This document shows positions 25,113-34,373 of a stretch of 64,000 nt of DNA, piece after piece. Under the pieces are notes generated by a model, which worked only from the letters and a program-made list of their open reading frames with translations, made no database searches and was not told where the DNA came from. A program made the position numbers and the translations under genes. Within the stretch, counting starts at the first letter, position 1. Each line of letters opens with the position of its first letter. The DNA comes from Bacillota bacterium (GTDB lineage Bacteria; Bacillota; SHA-98; Ch115; JABLXJ01): assembly GCA_013178125.1 (NCBI GenBank), contig JABLXJ010000006.1, positions 92,631 to 156,630 on the forward strand, in the 5' to 3' direction.

Positions 25113-25296
25113 GCAGTAAAACAGAATGGTACTGATGGTACTTACAGACTGGCACTGGGATAGATGATATAGAATAATGGAGGGGCGGCCGGGTGCTCAG
25201 GGCGAGGGCTCACCTGCCACCCGCCCGGCTCACCGGCTCAGCCCCCGCTTCCCATCTCCATCCCCGTCTCCATTTCCATCCTCGAAACCCTCGGAC

Positions 25297-26571
25297 CTAT
25301 CCACGAATCTGCCCATTGCCATAGACTTTATATTTTATGGACGTAAGCTCCGGGAGCCCCATCGGTCCGCGCGCGTGCAGCTTCTGCGTGCTTATCCCTA
25401 TCTCCGCACCAAAGCCGAATTCCCCGCCGTCCGTAAATCTGGTTGAGGCGTTGACGTATACCGCAGCGGCGTCAACCCTGTCAAGGAACTCCCTAGCATT
25501 TCCCTCGTCCCGGGTGACGATGGCCTCTGAGTGCCGCGTCCCATACCTTTGAATATGCTCGATGGCCTCGTCAAGAGACGACACCACCTTAACGGCGAGG
25601 ACCAGGTCGAGGAACTCCGTGCCCCAGTCCTCCTCGGTTGCCGCCTTTGCGCCGGGCAGGTAGCTCATCGCCCGAGGACACGCCCGGAGCTCGACGCCTC
25701 GCGTGCTGAGGGCTTTGCCGGCCTCCGGCAGGAAGCTGGCGGCGATATCCTTGTGCACAAGCAGGGTCTCTGCGGCATTACACACCGCGGGCCTCTGCGT
25801 CTTCGCATTTACGATTATATCCCTCGCCATGTCTATATCAGCGCTTTCATCCACATACACGTGACAGTTCCCCGTGCCCGTCTCGATAACCGGGATGGTG
25901 GAATTCTCAACCACCATGTTTATGAGGCCCGCTCCGCCGCGCGGTATTACAACGTCGATATACTCACGCAGCTTAAGGAGCCTGTGGACCGAGTCCCTCT
26001 CCGTCGACTCAATGAAGTTTATCGCCCCCGCAGGTATGCCGCTCTCCCGGGCAGCCCTATCGAGGACCTCGACTATAGCTGCATTGGAGTTTATAGCGCT
26101 GCTGCCCCCCTTGAGGATGACGCTATTGCCGGACTTCAGGGTCAGCCCAACCGCATCCGATGTGACATTGGGCCTGGCCTCGTAGATGATGGCAACCACG
26201 CCCAGCGGCACCCTGACCTTTTCTATCCTCAGCCCATTGGGCCTTGTCCAGCTGGCTACCACCTCGCCCACGGGGTCCGGCAGCTTCACGACATCCCGCA
26301 AGCCCTCTGCCATGCCCCTGATGCGCTTTTCATTGAGGGAGAGGCGATCGATGAAGGCAGGGTTTGCCCCCCCCGAGCGAGCGGCCTCGACATCCCGCCG
26401 GTTCGCATTCAGGATTTCGCCGGATGCATCGAGAAGCGCCTCGGCCATCGATTCCAGGGCTCTGTTTTTCGTTCCGGTGTCAATAAGCCCTAATTCATAT
26501 GATGCAGCCCTGGCGAGCCTCGCCTTCTCGACTAGTTCACTACATTCAGCCACATGACTCGATTCAGGCAC
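25297..26571 (-). CDS. proA: Gamma-glutamyl phosphate reductase
   Basis: NADPH-dependent second step of proline synthesis from glutamate, producing glutamate-5-semialdehyde. About 424 residues from GTG 26571, chosen because AGAGGAGGGG is just upstream; the start overlaps the proB stop by 8 bases. Family landmarks are PLGVVAIIYEARPNVTSDA, KSGNSVILKGGSSA, VIPRGGAGLI, the catalytic Cys in QRPAVCNAAETLLVH and EFGFGAEIGISTQKLHARGPMGL. The overlap indicates translational coupling with proB. The order proB-proA is the usual one. Confidence 0.96.
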   Translation of the reverse strand: MPESSHVAECSELVEKARLARAASYELGLIDTGTKNRALESMAEALLDASGEILNANRRDVEAARSGGANPAFIDRLSLNEKRIRGMAEGLRDVVKLPDPVGEVVASWTRPNGLRIEKVRVPLGVVAIIYEARPNVTSDAVGLTLKSGNSVILKGGSSAINSNAAIVEVLDRAARESGIPAGAINFIESTERDSVHRLLKLREYIDVVIPRGGAGLINMVVENSTIPVIETGTGNCHVYVDESADIDMARDIIVNAKTQRPAVCNAAETLLVHKDIAASFLPEAGKALSTRGVELRACPRAMSYLPGAKAATEEDWGTEFLDLVLAVKVVSSLDEAIEHIQRYGTRHSEAIVTRDEGNAREFLDRVDAAAVYVNASTRFTDGGEFGFGAEIGISTQKLHARGPMGLPELTSIKYKVYGNGQIRG

Positions 26572-27379
26572 GACAACCCCTCCTCTGACTTGCATTATCC
26601 AGCTGCCGGGGGAGGAACAGCGTCCCCACCTCCGCACCATCAACTATCCTCTCGAGGATTTCCTCCTGTTCACTGCTGGCAACCACGACGTAGACTCCCC
26701 GGCCTGTAGCGATCCTCGCAGCCTCGATCTTTGTGGCCATACCCCCGACCGCAAGGTTGGAGCCGGTCCCTCCAGCGCAATGGCATATATTATCATCAAT
26801 GTCGGAAACCAGGGGTATAAGTCTGGCATCCCTATCCTTCCTCGGGTCACCCGAATAAAGCCCATCCACATCCGACAGCAGGATGAGGAGCTGGGCCCCG
26901 GTGATGGTCGCGACCAGTGCGGAGAGGGTATCATTATCGCCGAATTTTATCTCGTCGACTGCGACCGTATCGTTCTCATTCACGATCGGCACAACGCCAT
27001 AACGCAGGAGGGCCTCAAACGTGTTATGAACATTATGGTACCGCGCGGGGGAAGCAATATCCTCACGCGTTAAGAGGACCTGAGCCACAGGATGGCTATA
27101 TTCCGAGAATAGTTTTTCGTACATATGCATGAGGATGCCCTGGCCTATGGCCGCAAGCGCCTGGGTCTCGGCGAGGTCGCTGGGCCGCTTCGCGAGGCCC
27201 ATCCTCCCGACCCCGGCGGCAATGGCGCCGGATGTAACCAGGATCGCCTCGAGGCCCCGGTTTCTCAGATCGGCAACCTGGCGGACTATCCTCTCCATAC
27301 GCCGCACGTTCAAATTGCCGTTGGGGTAGGCCAAAGAACTTGTCCCGACCTTGACGACAAGCCGCTCTATGCCCTGCAT
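26564..27379 (-). CDS. proB: Glutamate 5-kinase (short form, no PUA domain)
   Basis: First step of proline synthesis. About 271 residues from the ATG at 27379 (MQGIERLVVKVGTSSL). It has the amino-acid kinase fold only: VVKVGTSSL, TSGAIAAGVGRMGL, VNENDTVAVDEIKFGDNDTLSA and GTGSNLAVGGMATKIEAARIA (split: GTGSNLAVGGMATK, IEAARIA). The C-terminal PUA domain of the E. coli enzyme is absent, so regulation by proline may differ. proA starts inside the last codons. Upstream, the frame is open but contains a GC-rich hairpin and AAGTAGA-type repeats, so the earlier Met is not used. Confidence 0.93.
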   Translation of the reverse strand: MQGIERLVVKVGTSSLAYPNGNLNVRRMERIVRQVADLRNRGLEAILVTSGAIAAGVGRMGLAKRPSDLAETQALAAIGQGILMHMYEKLFSEYSHPVAQVLLTREDIASPARYHNVHNTFEALLRYGVVPIVNENDTVAVDEIKFGDNDTLSALVATITGAQLLILLSDVDGLYSGDPRKDRDARLIPLVSDIDDNICHCAGGTGSNLAVGGMATKIEAARIATGRGVYVVVASSEQEEILERIVDGAEVGTLFLPRQLDNASQRRGCRA

Positions 27380-27429
27380 GATCACCTGACGCTCATTAGC
27401 TGTCAATCCAATACACTCCTTAGAATCTA

Positions 27430-27466
27430 GAGAGCCCCGCCAGGCCGCGCGCCTGGCCGGGCTCTC
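27430..27466. repeat. GC-rich hairpin in the proB leader
   Basis: GAGAGCCCCGCCAGGC and GCCTGGCCGGGCTCTC pair over 15 of 16 positions with a short CGCGC loop. It lies 50 bp before the proB ATG. No T-run follows, so it is not a simple terminator; attenuation or RNA stability is possible. Short AGTCAAGTAGA-like repeats lie further upstream (27500-27540). Confidence 0.5.
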
Positions 27467-27601
27467 GTTCCGATGCTGGGCTCCATTTCCGCTACTCGAC
27501 TCTAACTCGACTCTACTTGACTTACTTGAATCTACTTGACTCCACAGGCAGCCTCTCGAAATAGAACCCTTCAATGAGACCTTTCGAATAGAACCCTGCC
27601 T

Positions 27602-27790
27602 TCAAACCTCCCGGATGGCCTCCGTCGGGCAGCTCTCAACCGCCTCTTTCACGGTGTCCTCAAGCTCCTCCGGCACCTCGCCGGCCTTGGCCTGGGCCTT
27701 TTCATCATCGTTCCAGTCAAAGACCTCCGGGCACAAGTCAATGCATGTCCCGCAGCTAATACAAGCATCCTGATCCACTTCAACCTTCAC
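27602..27790 (-). CDS. Single-cluster 4Fe-4S ferredoxin
   Basis: A 62-residue monocluster ferredoxin, a low-potential cytosolic electron carrier. The start is GTG 27790 behind AGAGGGGTGAAG. The [4Fe-4S] ligands are C10, C13, C16 (CISCGTC) and C54 (SCPTEAI); C20 in LCPE is not needed for the single cluster and is often disulphide-bonded in such proteins. The acidic middle (WNDDEKAQA and EVPEELED) is typical. It stands alone, 220 bp before the proB region. It could serve the rubrerythrins, but nothing links them directly. Confidence 0.93.
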   Translation of the reverse strand: MKVEVDQDACISCGTCIDLCPEVFDWNDDEKAQAKAGEVPEELEDTVKEAVESCPTEAIREV

Positions 27791-28136
27791 AAGCTTCACC
27801 CCTCTGAGAAGATATGTTTCAGCGATTAACAGGCACCCCGGCCCCATGGATGGATGTGATGCCGTCAACTATTGTATTGTATCATAACCTATTATATCCA
27901 CCGTTATCTTAATATTCACCATCACCCGACGCCATCCATCGCCTATCGCTTACTATCATACTATCATCGGGCGATATAATCAACTTCATTTTCCAAATCT
28001 CCAAATTTCCTGCCCGGCGACCTCAACCTCCCGCCGGCTTCCGCCGGGGCCACCGGGCGTAGGGAAGGGTGCGTCAGCCCGGAGCCCGAGTAACAGAGCC
28101 CGAGTAACAGAGTTCAAACAACTAGCGTTTAAGCAA

Positions 28137-28940
28137 CTAAAGTTCAAGCAATATCCGGTCGTCGGCCAGGCGCTCGCCGCGGACACGTGCAAATTGATCA
28201 AGGAGGTCCTCAACCGACATCCTGGCCCTGGCGGGGTTCGCCACATCCAGGATTATCTCGCCCTCATGCATCATAATGGTCCGCGTCCCCATAGTGAGCG
28301 AATACCTCAGGTTATGGGTGACCATCAAGGCCGTGAGGGTGTAATGGCGCACGATTCTGTCCGTGAGCGCCAATATCTGCTCGGCGGTCCTGGGGTCGAG
28401 CGATGCTGTGTGTTCATCGAGCAAGAGGAGCTTCGGCTTGGCCACTGTAGCCATCAACAGCGTGAGCGCCTGGCGCTCGCCGCCCGAGAGCAACCGTACA
28501 GGGTCTCCAAGCCTTGACTCGAGCCCCAGGCCCAGCACTTCGAGGTAGCTCTTGAAGGACTTCCTCTGAGCTGCTGTAACGCCGCGCCCGAGCCCACGGC
28601 TCATCCCCCTCTTGAACGCCATCGCAAGGTTCTCCTCTATCGTCATGCTGGCGGCCGTCCCCTGCAGGGGGTCCTGGAAGACCCGGCCCACCAGCGAGGC
28701 GCGCATGTATTCAGGCAGCCTCGTGACATCGCGCCCGTCGATCTCTATGCTCCCCATATCCACTGAAAACGTCCCGGCGATCGCATTCAAAAGCGTCGAT
28801 TTGCCCGCGCCATTGCTCCCTATAATTGTAACAAACTCCCCCGGGCGCAGGCTCAGGTTTATATTATTCAGGGCCACCCTATCACTCTTGGTGCCCGGGT
28901 TGAACACCTTGTGCAATCCCTTAATCTCCAGCATTGACAT
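28137..28940 (-). CDS. ABC transporter ATP-binding protein, TrpXYZ-like importer
   Basis: ATPase subunit of the importer encoded by the next two genes. About 267 residues from the ATG at 28940 (MSMLEIKGL), preceded by GGAGGTGG; the start lies 20 bp inside the permease gene. Motifs: Walker A GSNGAGKST, Q-loop VFQDPLQGT, signature LSGGERQALTLLMA, Walker B LLLLDEHTASLD and switch His MVTHNLRYS. The DEHTASLD form is typical of this COG1101/PhnK-like subgroup, whose permease and binding proteins are always the two types found upstream. In pneumococcus the related TrpXYZ system carries tryptophan; the substrate here is inferred, not shown. Confidence 0.88.
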   Translation of the reverse strand: MSMLEIKGLHKVFNPGTKSDRVALNNINLSLRPGEFVTIIGSNGAGKSTLLNAIAGTFSVDMGSIEIDGRDVTRLPEYMRASLVGRVFQDPLQGTAASMTIEENLAMAFKRGMSRGLGRGVTAAQRKSFKSYLEVLGLGLESRLGDPVRLLSGGERQALTLLMATVAKPKLLLLDEHTASLDPRTAEQILALTDRIVRHYTLTALMVTHNLRYSLTMGTRTIMMHEGEIILDVANPARARMSVEDLLDQFARVRGERLADDRILLEL

Positions 28941-29850
28941 TTCCTGATCCACCTCCATTCAGGAGCGACCGGATGGCGACACGTGTATTTGCGCGTGACC
29001 GTAACGCAGGCGCCGCCAGGGCCACCACCACGAGGGCGGAGGTCACGATCTTCAGATCAGTCGGGGCGAAACCGGCTCGCAGCGCGAAGAAGACCGCGAA
29101 CCTGTATATGATCGACCCCAGGACCGCCCCCAGGGTAGCAGCGCCTATGTTCCGGGGCAAGAGAACAACCGTTCCTATTATAACGGAGGCAAGGCCCGTG
29201 ACGATCATGCCCACGCCCATACCCACGTCGGCGAAGCCCTGATACTGTGCCACAAGCGCGCCGGATAGAGCCACAAGGCCGTTGGAGAGGGACAGGCCCA
29301 GCAACTTCATGGCGTCCGTATCCACGCCAAGGCTCCTTATCATGGCCTCATTGTCGCCCGTCGCCCTGAGGGCGAGCCCTATCTCCGTCATTAGAAACCA
29401 GTCGAGAAGAAGCTTTAGTATAATAGTCAATGCCAAAAATGTGATCAATGCTACAAACGCCTCCGGGAGACCGGCGTCTTTCAGCATTGTTATCAATGTC
29501 TCGCGGCGAAGGAGCGGGATATTGGAGCGCCCCATGATCCGGAGATTTACAGAGTATAAGGCCGTCATCGTCAGTATGCCGGCGAGAAGCCCGGATATCT
29601 TTAATTTAGTATTTAGAAGGCCGGTTACACCCCCCGCAATAAGGCCAGCGAGGAGCGCCACGAGCGTGGCCAGGATGGGGTTATAACCGCCAACGATCAT
29701 GGTGGCTGCAATGGCCCCCCCGAGTGGGAAGCTCCCGTCGACAGTCAGGTCTGGAAAATCCAGAATTCGAAAAGTGAGATACACACCCAGTGCCATTATG
29801 CCGAATGCAAGTCCCTGCTCGAGCGAGCCGGCCAGCGCAAACAATGACAT
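28921..29850 (-). CDS. ABC transporter permease, TrpXYZ-like importer
   Basis: A 309-residue membrane permease from ATG 29850, where AAAGGGGTTGACTTG lies upstream; the longer open frame upstream is not membrane-like and lacks a site. It has eight or more helices in the branched-chain permease fold, with family stretches DFPDLTVDGSFPLGGAIAA (about 40-58), GLLAGILTMTALYSVNLRIMG (split: GLLAGILTMT, ALYSVNLRIMG) and GDNEAMIRSLGVDTDAMKLLG, the cytoplasmic coupling loop. It is partnered with the ATPase that overlaps its end. A 291-bp gap with a perfect inverted repeat separates it from the binding protein gene. Confidence 0.9.
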   Translation of the reverse strand: MSLFALAGSLEQGLAFGIMALGVYLTFRILDFPDLTVDGSFPLGGAIAATMIVGGYNPILATLVALLAGLIAGGVTGLLNTKLKISGLLAGILTMTALYSVNLRIMGRSNIPLLRRETLITMLKDAGLPEAFVALITFLALTIILKLLLDWFLMTEIGLALRATGDNEAMIRSLGVDTDAMKLLGLSLSNGLVALSGALVAQYQGFADVGMGVGMIVTGLASVIIGTVVLLPRNIGAATLGAVLGSIIYRFAVFFALRAGFAPTDLKIVTSALVVVALAAPALRSRANTRVAIRSLLNGGGSGNVNAGD

Positions 29851-29964
29851 CAAGTCAACCCCTTTACACCCAAACAGGCCAGAGAGCACACACGTAGCGT
29901 GAACCGTGGTGCCCTCCAACCCCTTTCGAATTGGCTCTTCTTTATGTAGTCCAGTCCTCGATAA

Positions 29965-30000
29965 TATGATACTTATAATGTAATCCTCATAAGTATCATA
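29965..30000. repeat. Perfect 12-bp inverted repeat inside the importer operon
   Basis: TATGATACTTAT (29965-29976) and ATAAGTATCATA (29989-30000) are perfect arms around a 12-base spacer. It sits in the 291-bp gap between the binding protein and permease genes, about 115 bp before the permease start. It could be an operator for an internal promoter or an RNA hairpin that sets relative expression. Confidence 0.6.
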
Positions 30001-30141
30001 ATACGTCCCCAGCGTCCGCCAGCCAGCAATCCTTAGCCAATAACCCCCCAGCCAGACTGCATACAACAGCAGGCTGACGCGCAACAGATACGCAGCAAAC
30101 ACGCAACAGCCTCGAGCCTTCGCTGCTACGAGTCCTTGCTC

Positions 30142-31164
30142 TTACTTGATAACCTCATCGGCCTCCTTGAGCAGGCTCTCCGGCACTTTCACGCCCATAG
30201 CCTTGGCGGCCTTGAGATTTATCATGAGCTCCGCCTTGCCGAGCAGGTATTCTATGGGCATGTCCGCGGGATTCGCGCCCTTTATCACCTTCAACGCGAT
30301 CCTGCCCGTCTGCTTGCCAAGCTCATAATAGTTGATGCCTACCGTAGCGAGCCCGCCCCTCTTGACCGAGTCACCCTCTCCCACTATCAGGGGGAGCTTG
30401 GCGCTCTCCGCAACTTTGACAACGGATTCGAGGGCCGACACCACCGTATTGTCGGTGGGGACATAGATGGCATCAACCCGCCCCACAAGGGACTGGGCAG
30501 CCTCATATACGCCGCTTGAATTGCTACATGAGGCTTTAACCAGGCTAAGCTTGAGCGCCTTTGTCGCCTTCTCCGCAAGGTCCACCTGGACCAGGGAGTT
30601 AGTCTCGCCAGCATTATAGACTATCCCCACCCTCTTCGCCTTTGGGGCGAATTTGAGGACCAGCTCTATCTGCTGGGCTACAGGGTTCAAGTCTGACGTG
30701 CCGGTGACGTTTGTCCCGGACTTTTCGATGCTCTTTACAAGCCCAGCAGCCTTGGGATCCGTGACCGCCGTAATCAGAATCGGGATCTTATCCGTCGCCT
30801 GGGCCGCGGCCTGCGCCGTCGGTGTCGCTATCGCCAGGATCATGTCAACCCTATCGTTCACAAACTTTTGCGCAATCGACTGGGCTACAGACATATCCCC
30901 CTGGGCATTCTGGAAGTCGTAAATCACATTCTTGCCCTCAAGATACCCGGCCTCTGCCAGGCTGTCAACAAAGCCCTTTCTCGCGGCATCAAGCGCCGGA
31001 TGCTCGACAATCTGCATTACGCCGATCTTAATCTTCTTAGCCGCCTCTTTGGCCTGCACAGCCAGGGCAAGCGCCGCCACCAGCATTACAAGGGCAAGGG
31101 CGAGGGCGCACATCTTAGCGGCCACCCGCACATCTCCTGGCTTCCCCATTCTCAAAGCTCTCAT
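30142..31164 (-). CDS. ABC substrate-binding protein, TrpX-like
   Basis: A secreted or lipid-free anchored binding protein of the COG2984 (DUF534) family. About 340 residues from ATG 31164, with GGGAGGAGAG upstream. The N-terminus has a signal sequence (LALALVMLVAALALAVQA, about 20-37) without a lipobox Cys, so it may stay membrane-anchored. The family pattern is KIGVMQIVEHPALDAARKGF at the start of the mature protein, then ILAIATPTAQAAAQ, ITAVTDPKAAGLV, GTSDLNPVAQQIEL and VPTDNTVVSA. In characterised relatives these residues bind aromatic amino acids. It is the first gene of the importer operon. Confidence 0.9.
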   Translation of the reverse strand: MRALRMGKPGDVRVAAKMCALALALVMLVAALALAVQAKEAAKKIKIGVMQIVEHPALDAARKGFVDSLAEAGYLEGKNVIYDFQNAQGDMSVAQSIAQKFVNDRVDMILAIATPTAQAAAQATDKIPILITAVTDPKAAGLVKSIEKSGTNVTGTSDLNPVAQQIELVLKFAPKAKRVGIVYNAGETNSLVQVDLAEKATKALKLSLVKASCSNSSGVYEAAQSLVGRVDAIYVPTDNTVVSALESVVKVAESAKLPLIVGEGDSVKRGGLATVGINYYELGKQTGRIALKVIKGANPADMPIEYLLGKAELMINLKAAKAMGVKVPESLLKEADEVIK

Positions 31165-31360
31165 AAAGCAATCTCTCCTCCCCACTCATCATGGTGCCTG
31201 TCATAGTGCCTGTCATAAACACCCGCGGTGAATATCCCGACTCAAATACCCTGATCTCCCCATACCTACCCACGCTATGCTCAGAATCTATCCTCTACTC
31301 GCTCTACGCACTTTGCCCTATCCCCTCGCCCCCCTCTCATCCTCGCTCCTGGCGCACCTG

Positions 31361-31420
31361 TTCTGGCCCCCTCACCCATCTGTCACTCCTATTCTGGCGC
31401 CTTCACCCATCTGTCATTCT
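31361..31420. repeat. 31-bp imperfect tandem duplication
   Basis: TTCTGGCCCCCTCACCCATC (31361) and TTCTGGCGCCTTCACCCATC (31392) with their following bases form two near copies. The second copy runs into the end of the Lrp gene, encoding its Ser/Thr/Glu-rich tail. The region before it is pyrimidine-rich and non-coding. Confidence 0.5.
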
Positions 31421-31947
31421 GTCACATCACTCGCCTCACTCGCCACGCCTGCGGCCTGCAACTCACCTTGCGGAGCGTGCCAGCCATCCCACGAGTAGCT
31501 GTGCTTGGGAACCTTCAATACGAGCGAGGTCTCAGAACCCGCTATCCCGGGTATCTTCCGGAGTTTCTCCGTCAAGAAGCCGAAGAGGTCCTCGTTTGTC
31601 CTGGCTACGACCTCGATAATCAGGTCGTAAGTGCCCGTACATACAGTTATCTCCCTGACCTCTGGCATTCCTGACAGCGTTTCGATAATCCGGCCCAGAT
31701 CGCTGGTGCTGACATGGACACCGACTATTGCCATGAAATTCATCCCGAGCTTGGACGGGTCAGTCACCGCGACGATCTTCATTATGCCCTCTTCGACCAG
31801 GCGATTGACGCGTTTCCTGATCGTCCCCTCGGCAACACCGAGAACCCCGGCGATGGCGGTATACGTCTCGCGCCCATCCTTCTGGAGTATTTTCATGATA
31901 GCCCTGTCAAGCTCGTCTAGGATAAATGCAGCGCGTTCCGGAGGCAT
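31414..31947 (-). CDS. Lrp/AsnC-family transcriptional regulator
   Basis: A 177-residue amino-acid-responsive regulator. The N-terminal HTH (LDELDRAIMKILQKDGRETY... IAGVLGVAEGTIRKRVNRLVEEGIM) is followed by the RAM effector domain (about 63-145) with VGVHVSTSDLGRI, VCTGTYDLIIEVVARTNEDL and IPGIAGSETSLVL. The last 25 residues (after WHAPQGEL) are an extra low-complexity tail from the tandem duplication. AGGAGGAAGATAA precedes the ATG, and a TATAAT-type -10 lies at 32049-32054 on the minus strand. It sits directly upstream of the TrpXYZ-like importer on the same strand, about 220 bp away, so control of that operon by an amino acid is plausible. Confidence 0.9.
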   Translation of the reverse strand: MPPERAAFILDELDRAIMKILQKDGRETYTAIAGVLGVAEGTIRKRVNRLVEEGIMKIVAVTDPSKLGMNFMAIVGVHVSTSDLGRIIETLSGMPEVREITVCTGTYDLIIEVVARTNEDLFGFLTEKLRKIPGIAGSETSLVLKVPKHSYSWDGWHAPQGELQAAGVASEASDVTE

Positions 31948-32145
31948 TTATCTTCCTCCTGTCCATCGACCTACATCCATCTATCTACATCCATCTATCC
32001 CTGGATCATAGGATCATAACCCGGCCGCTCGCGTTTTCATGACAGCTGATTATATTGTAGTTCACTTTCCGTCATATAGCAAGCCATAGAGAACGAATTC
32101 TGTATCTAATATGCGCAGTAAATGCGAACTTTCACCGAAAACGGA

Positions 32146-33852
32146 CTATGCAAAACAGCTACCACCGATGAACTCTCTCAGGAGCGAGTTCGCAGGCACG
32201 TCCCCGGGGTCCACCTCGAGGAAGTAGTCCAGGAACTTGAGGAGCCGCTTGGCCTCGGAATACTCCGGCACCGACCTGTCGATCGCCTCGAGGAGCGGCT
32301 CCGCGTATTTCTTCAAGACCGCAAGCTCATAGGCAAGCGCCGAGTTAAACATGATGTCGGCCTCCTCCTGGAACGGGAAGATGTTCCTCTCCTCCCCCCT
32401 GCGGACGTTTGGCCAGAGCCGGATCGTTTCAAGGGCGCTATGCGACCTGAACTGGCTATCCCTGACTATACGCCTCAAGAGACGGACGTCCGTGGTTGGA
32501 ATCCTATTATGATTGTCTATATTCAATTGCGTGAGGGCACTCACATATATCTTGAACTTACGGCTCTTGGGTATGGAGAGGGTGAGGCGGTCGTTCAGGC
32601 CGTGAATGCCCTCGATGATGACCGGCTGGTCTGGCCTTATCCTGAGCCTCCGCCCTGTAAATTCCCTCTTTCCTTTAAGGAAATTGAATGTTGGGAGCTC
32701 CACCTCCTCGCCCTGGATAAGCCTGGTCAGATGCTCGTTGAAAAGCTTGAGATCTATGGCTTCGAGGGCTTCGAAATCGTAACCCCCGGCACCATCCCGG
32801 GGGGTGTGCTCCCTGTCCACGAAATAATCGTCCAATGAGATCGACACAGGTCTGAGGCCGTTCACCCTCAACTGGACGGCCAGCCGCTGGGCAAATGTGG
32901 TCTTTCCCGAGGATGAAGGCCCGGCTATGAGAACAAGCCTCAGCCTGTCCCTGTTTTCTGTAATCAGGTCCGCTATCTTCGCTATCTTCTTCTCGTGAAA
33001 CGCCTCGGCCACCCTGATGATATCCCCGATATTGCCCTGTGACACGATATCATTCAGGGAGGCAACATCCGAGACATTGAGGACCTGGCCCCACCTCTCA
33101 GCCTCGAAGAAGACGCTTGCAAGCTTCCCCTGTTCCGCATACTCCGGTATTCTGGTGGGGTCGCTTCTCGATGGAAACTCGAGGATGAATCCCGGCAGGT
33201 AGAACCTGAGGCGAAAGAGCTTCAGATAGCCCGTGCTCGGCACCATGTACCCGTAAGAATAGTCGCTAAACCAATCGCAGGTGTATATATTGATCGTCGG
33301 GGATTTGCGATACTCGAGAAGCCTCACCTTGTCGTGCTGGCCGTCCTTCTCGAAGAGGGCAATAGCCTCCTCCTTCGAGATGGTGTTCTTAGCAAAGGGC
33401 ACATCCCTTCCGACTATCTCTCTCATCCTGGCCTCGATATTTTCGATATCCCTCTCGGTAATCGGTCTCTCCCAGTATATTTCGCCATAGAGGCCGCCTC
33501 CGAGCGAGTGCTCCACACTCACCCTGCAGCCTGCAAGGATCTCCCTGGCGGCCATAACCAGGAGGGACACGAGGCTGCGCTGGTATATCCTCATGCCATC
33601 CTCCGTCTGGAGGTCGAGGAACTCGATGGATGCATCCTCGTCAAGCGAATATGTCAACTCGCGAAGTTCATTATTGACCCTGGCGGCCACGATGGGCGAT
33701 GGCCCCGGGGCCCCGTGGTCCCTGGCGATGTCTATGAGCGTTGCCCCTTTCGGGACCCTCTTCTTCTCTTCACCCTTCTCCCCCTCTATGCCCTGGATCT
33801 TCTCTCTCCGGGGGGAGATTATGCTCAGCGTTATGAAGGAATCACGAGACAC
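32146..33852 (-). CDS. Nucleoside kinase with TGS/tRNA-synthetase-like N-terminus
   Basis: A 568-residue fusion known in Bacillota and Thermotogota: an N-terminal TGS domain (about 32-82), a threonyl/alanyl-tRNA synthetase second-additional-domain region (SVEHSLGGGLYGEIYW, about 112-127, to about 200), and a C-terminal uridine-kinase/phosphoribulokinase-like P-loop domain with GPSSSGKTTF (311-320), SLDDYFVDRE (about 336-345) and VIIEGIHGLND. It probably phosphorylates a nucleoside with ATP or GTP. The synthetase-like part lacks the aminoacylation core. GTG start. It is followed after 200 bp by the Lrp gene on the same strand. Confidence 0.88.
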   Translation of the reverse strand: MSRDSFITLSIISPRREKIQGIEGEKGEEKKRVPKGATLIDIARDHGAPGPSPIVAARVNNELRELTYSLDEDASIEFLDLQTEDGMRIYQRSLVSLLVMAAREILAGCRVSVEHSLGGGLYGEIYWERPITERDIENIEARMREIVGRDVPFAKNTISKEEAIALFEKDGQHDKVRLLEYRKSPTINIYTCDWFSDYSYGYMVPSTGYLKLFRLRFYLPGFILEFPSRSDPTRIPEYAEQGKLASVFFEAERWGQVLNVSDVASLNDIVSQGNIGDIIRVAEAFHEKKIAKIADLITENRDRLRLVLIAGPSSSGKTTFAQRLAVQLRVNGLRPVSISLDDYFVDREHTPRDGAGGYDFEALEAIDLKLFNEHLTRLIQGEEVELPTFNFLKGKREFTGRRLRIRPDQPVIIEGIHGLNDRLTLSIPKSRKFKIYVSALTQLNIDNHNRIPTTDVRLLRRIVRDSQFRSHSALETIRLWPNVRRGEERNIFPFQEEADIMFNSALAYELAVLKKYAEPLLEAIDRSVPEYSEAKRLLKFLDYFLEVDPGDVPANSLLREFIGGSCFA

Positions 33853-34373
33853 TTCGAGTCCCCGCCTTTCTACCTCAAATAAATATCACCCCAGCTAAAG
33901 CCGTTTTCATCCTCTGTTGGTGCCGCCGAAGGCGGCATGGGCGTCTCCCCTGAAAATGTGTGTATTGTGTATTGTGCATTGTGTATATTGTGTATTATAC
34001 CTAGCTTATTCTACCTGCTTTTGACTCCCCAGGCAAGATGGCCCCTGCCCTGGTCCCCGATTGGTGAACCCTGAGCGCTCTGAGCCGGCCGGCCCCGTCC
34101 TGCATCCCGAGCCAGCCGATGGAGTTTGATGTGGCGACGCGAGATGTTGACGCGGGCTATTTTATTTTATTTTAATAGCTGCCTTAAGTTTTGATAAAGG
34201 ATAATTTTCATGGCAAACTTGAGGAAGAATTAAATAATAAGTAAAGGGTAGAGTCGGGAACAAAATTAGACCAACAGGTTGAGGGTATCAGGCGAAAAAA
34301 GCTAAGGACTAAGATAACAGACGAGGAAGATAACGGGCGAGGAAAACGCGAGGGAGAAAGCAGGGCGTTTATC
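33853..34373. other. Intergenic region with hairpin and TGTATTG microsatellite
   Basis: No gene. TGCCGCC-GAA-GGCGGCA (33921-33937) is a perfect hairpin continuing into a 17-base word (33931-33947) that recurs exactly at 56308-56324. A TGTGTATTG-type microsatellite fills 33957-34000. The stretch 34160-34370 is AT-rich and leads to the DUF2600 gene; no clear promoter pair. Confidence 0.5.

Noticed and set aside
25531..26493. A 320-codon plus-strand open frame opposite proA
   Set aside because: Antisense shadow of a clear ProA with no start site or protein-like pattern.
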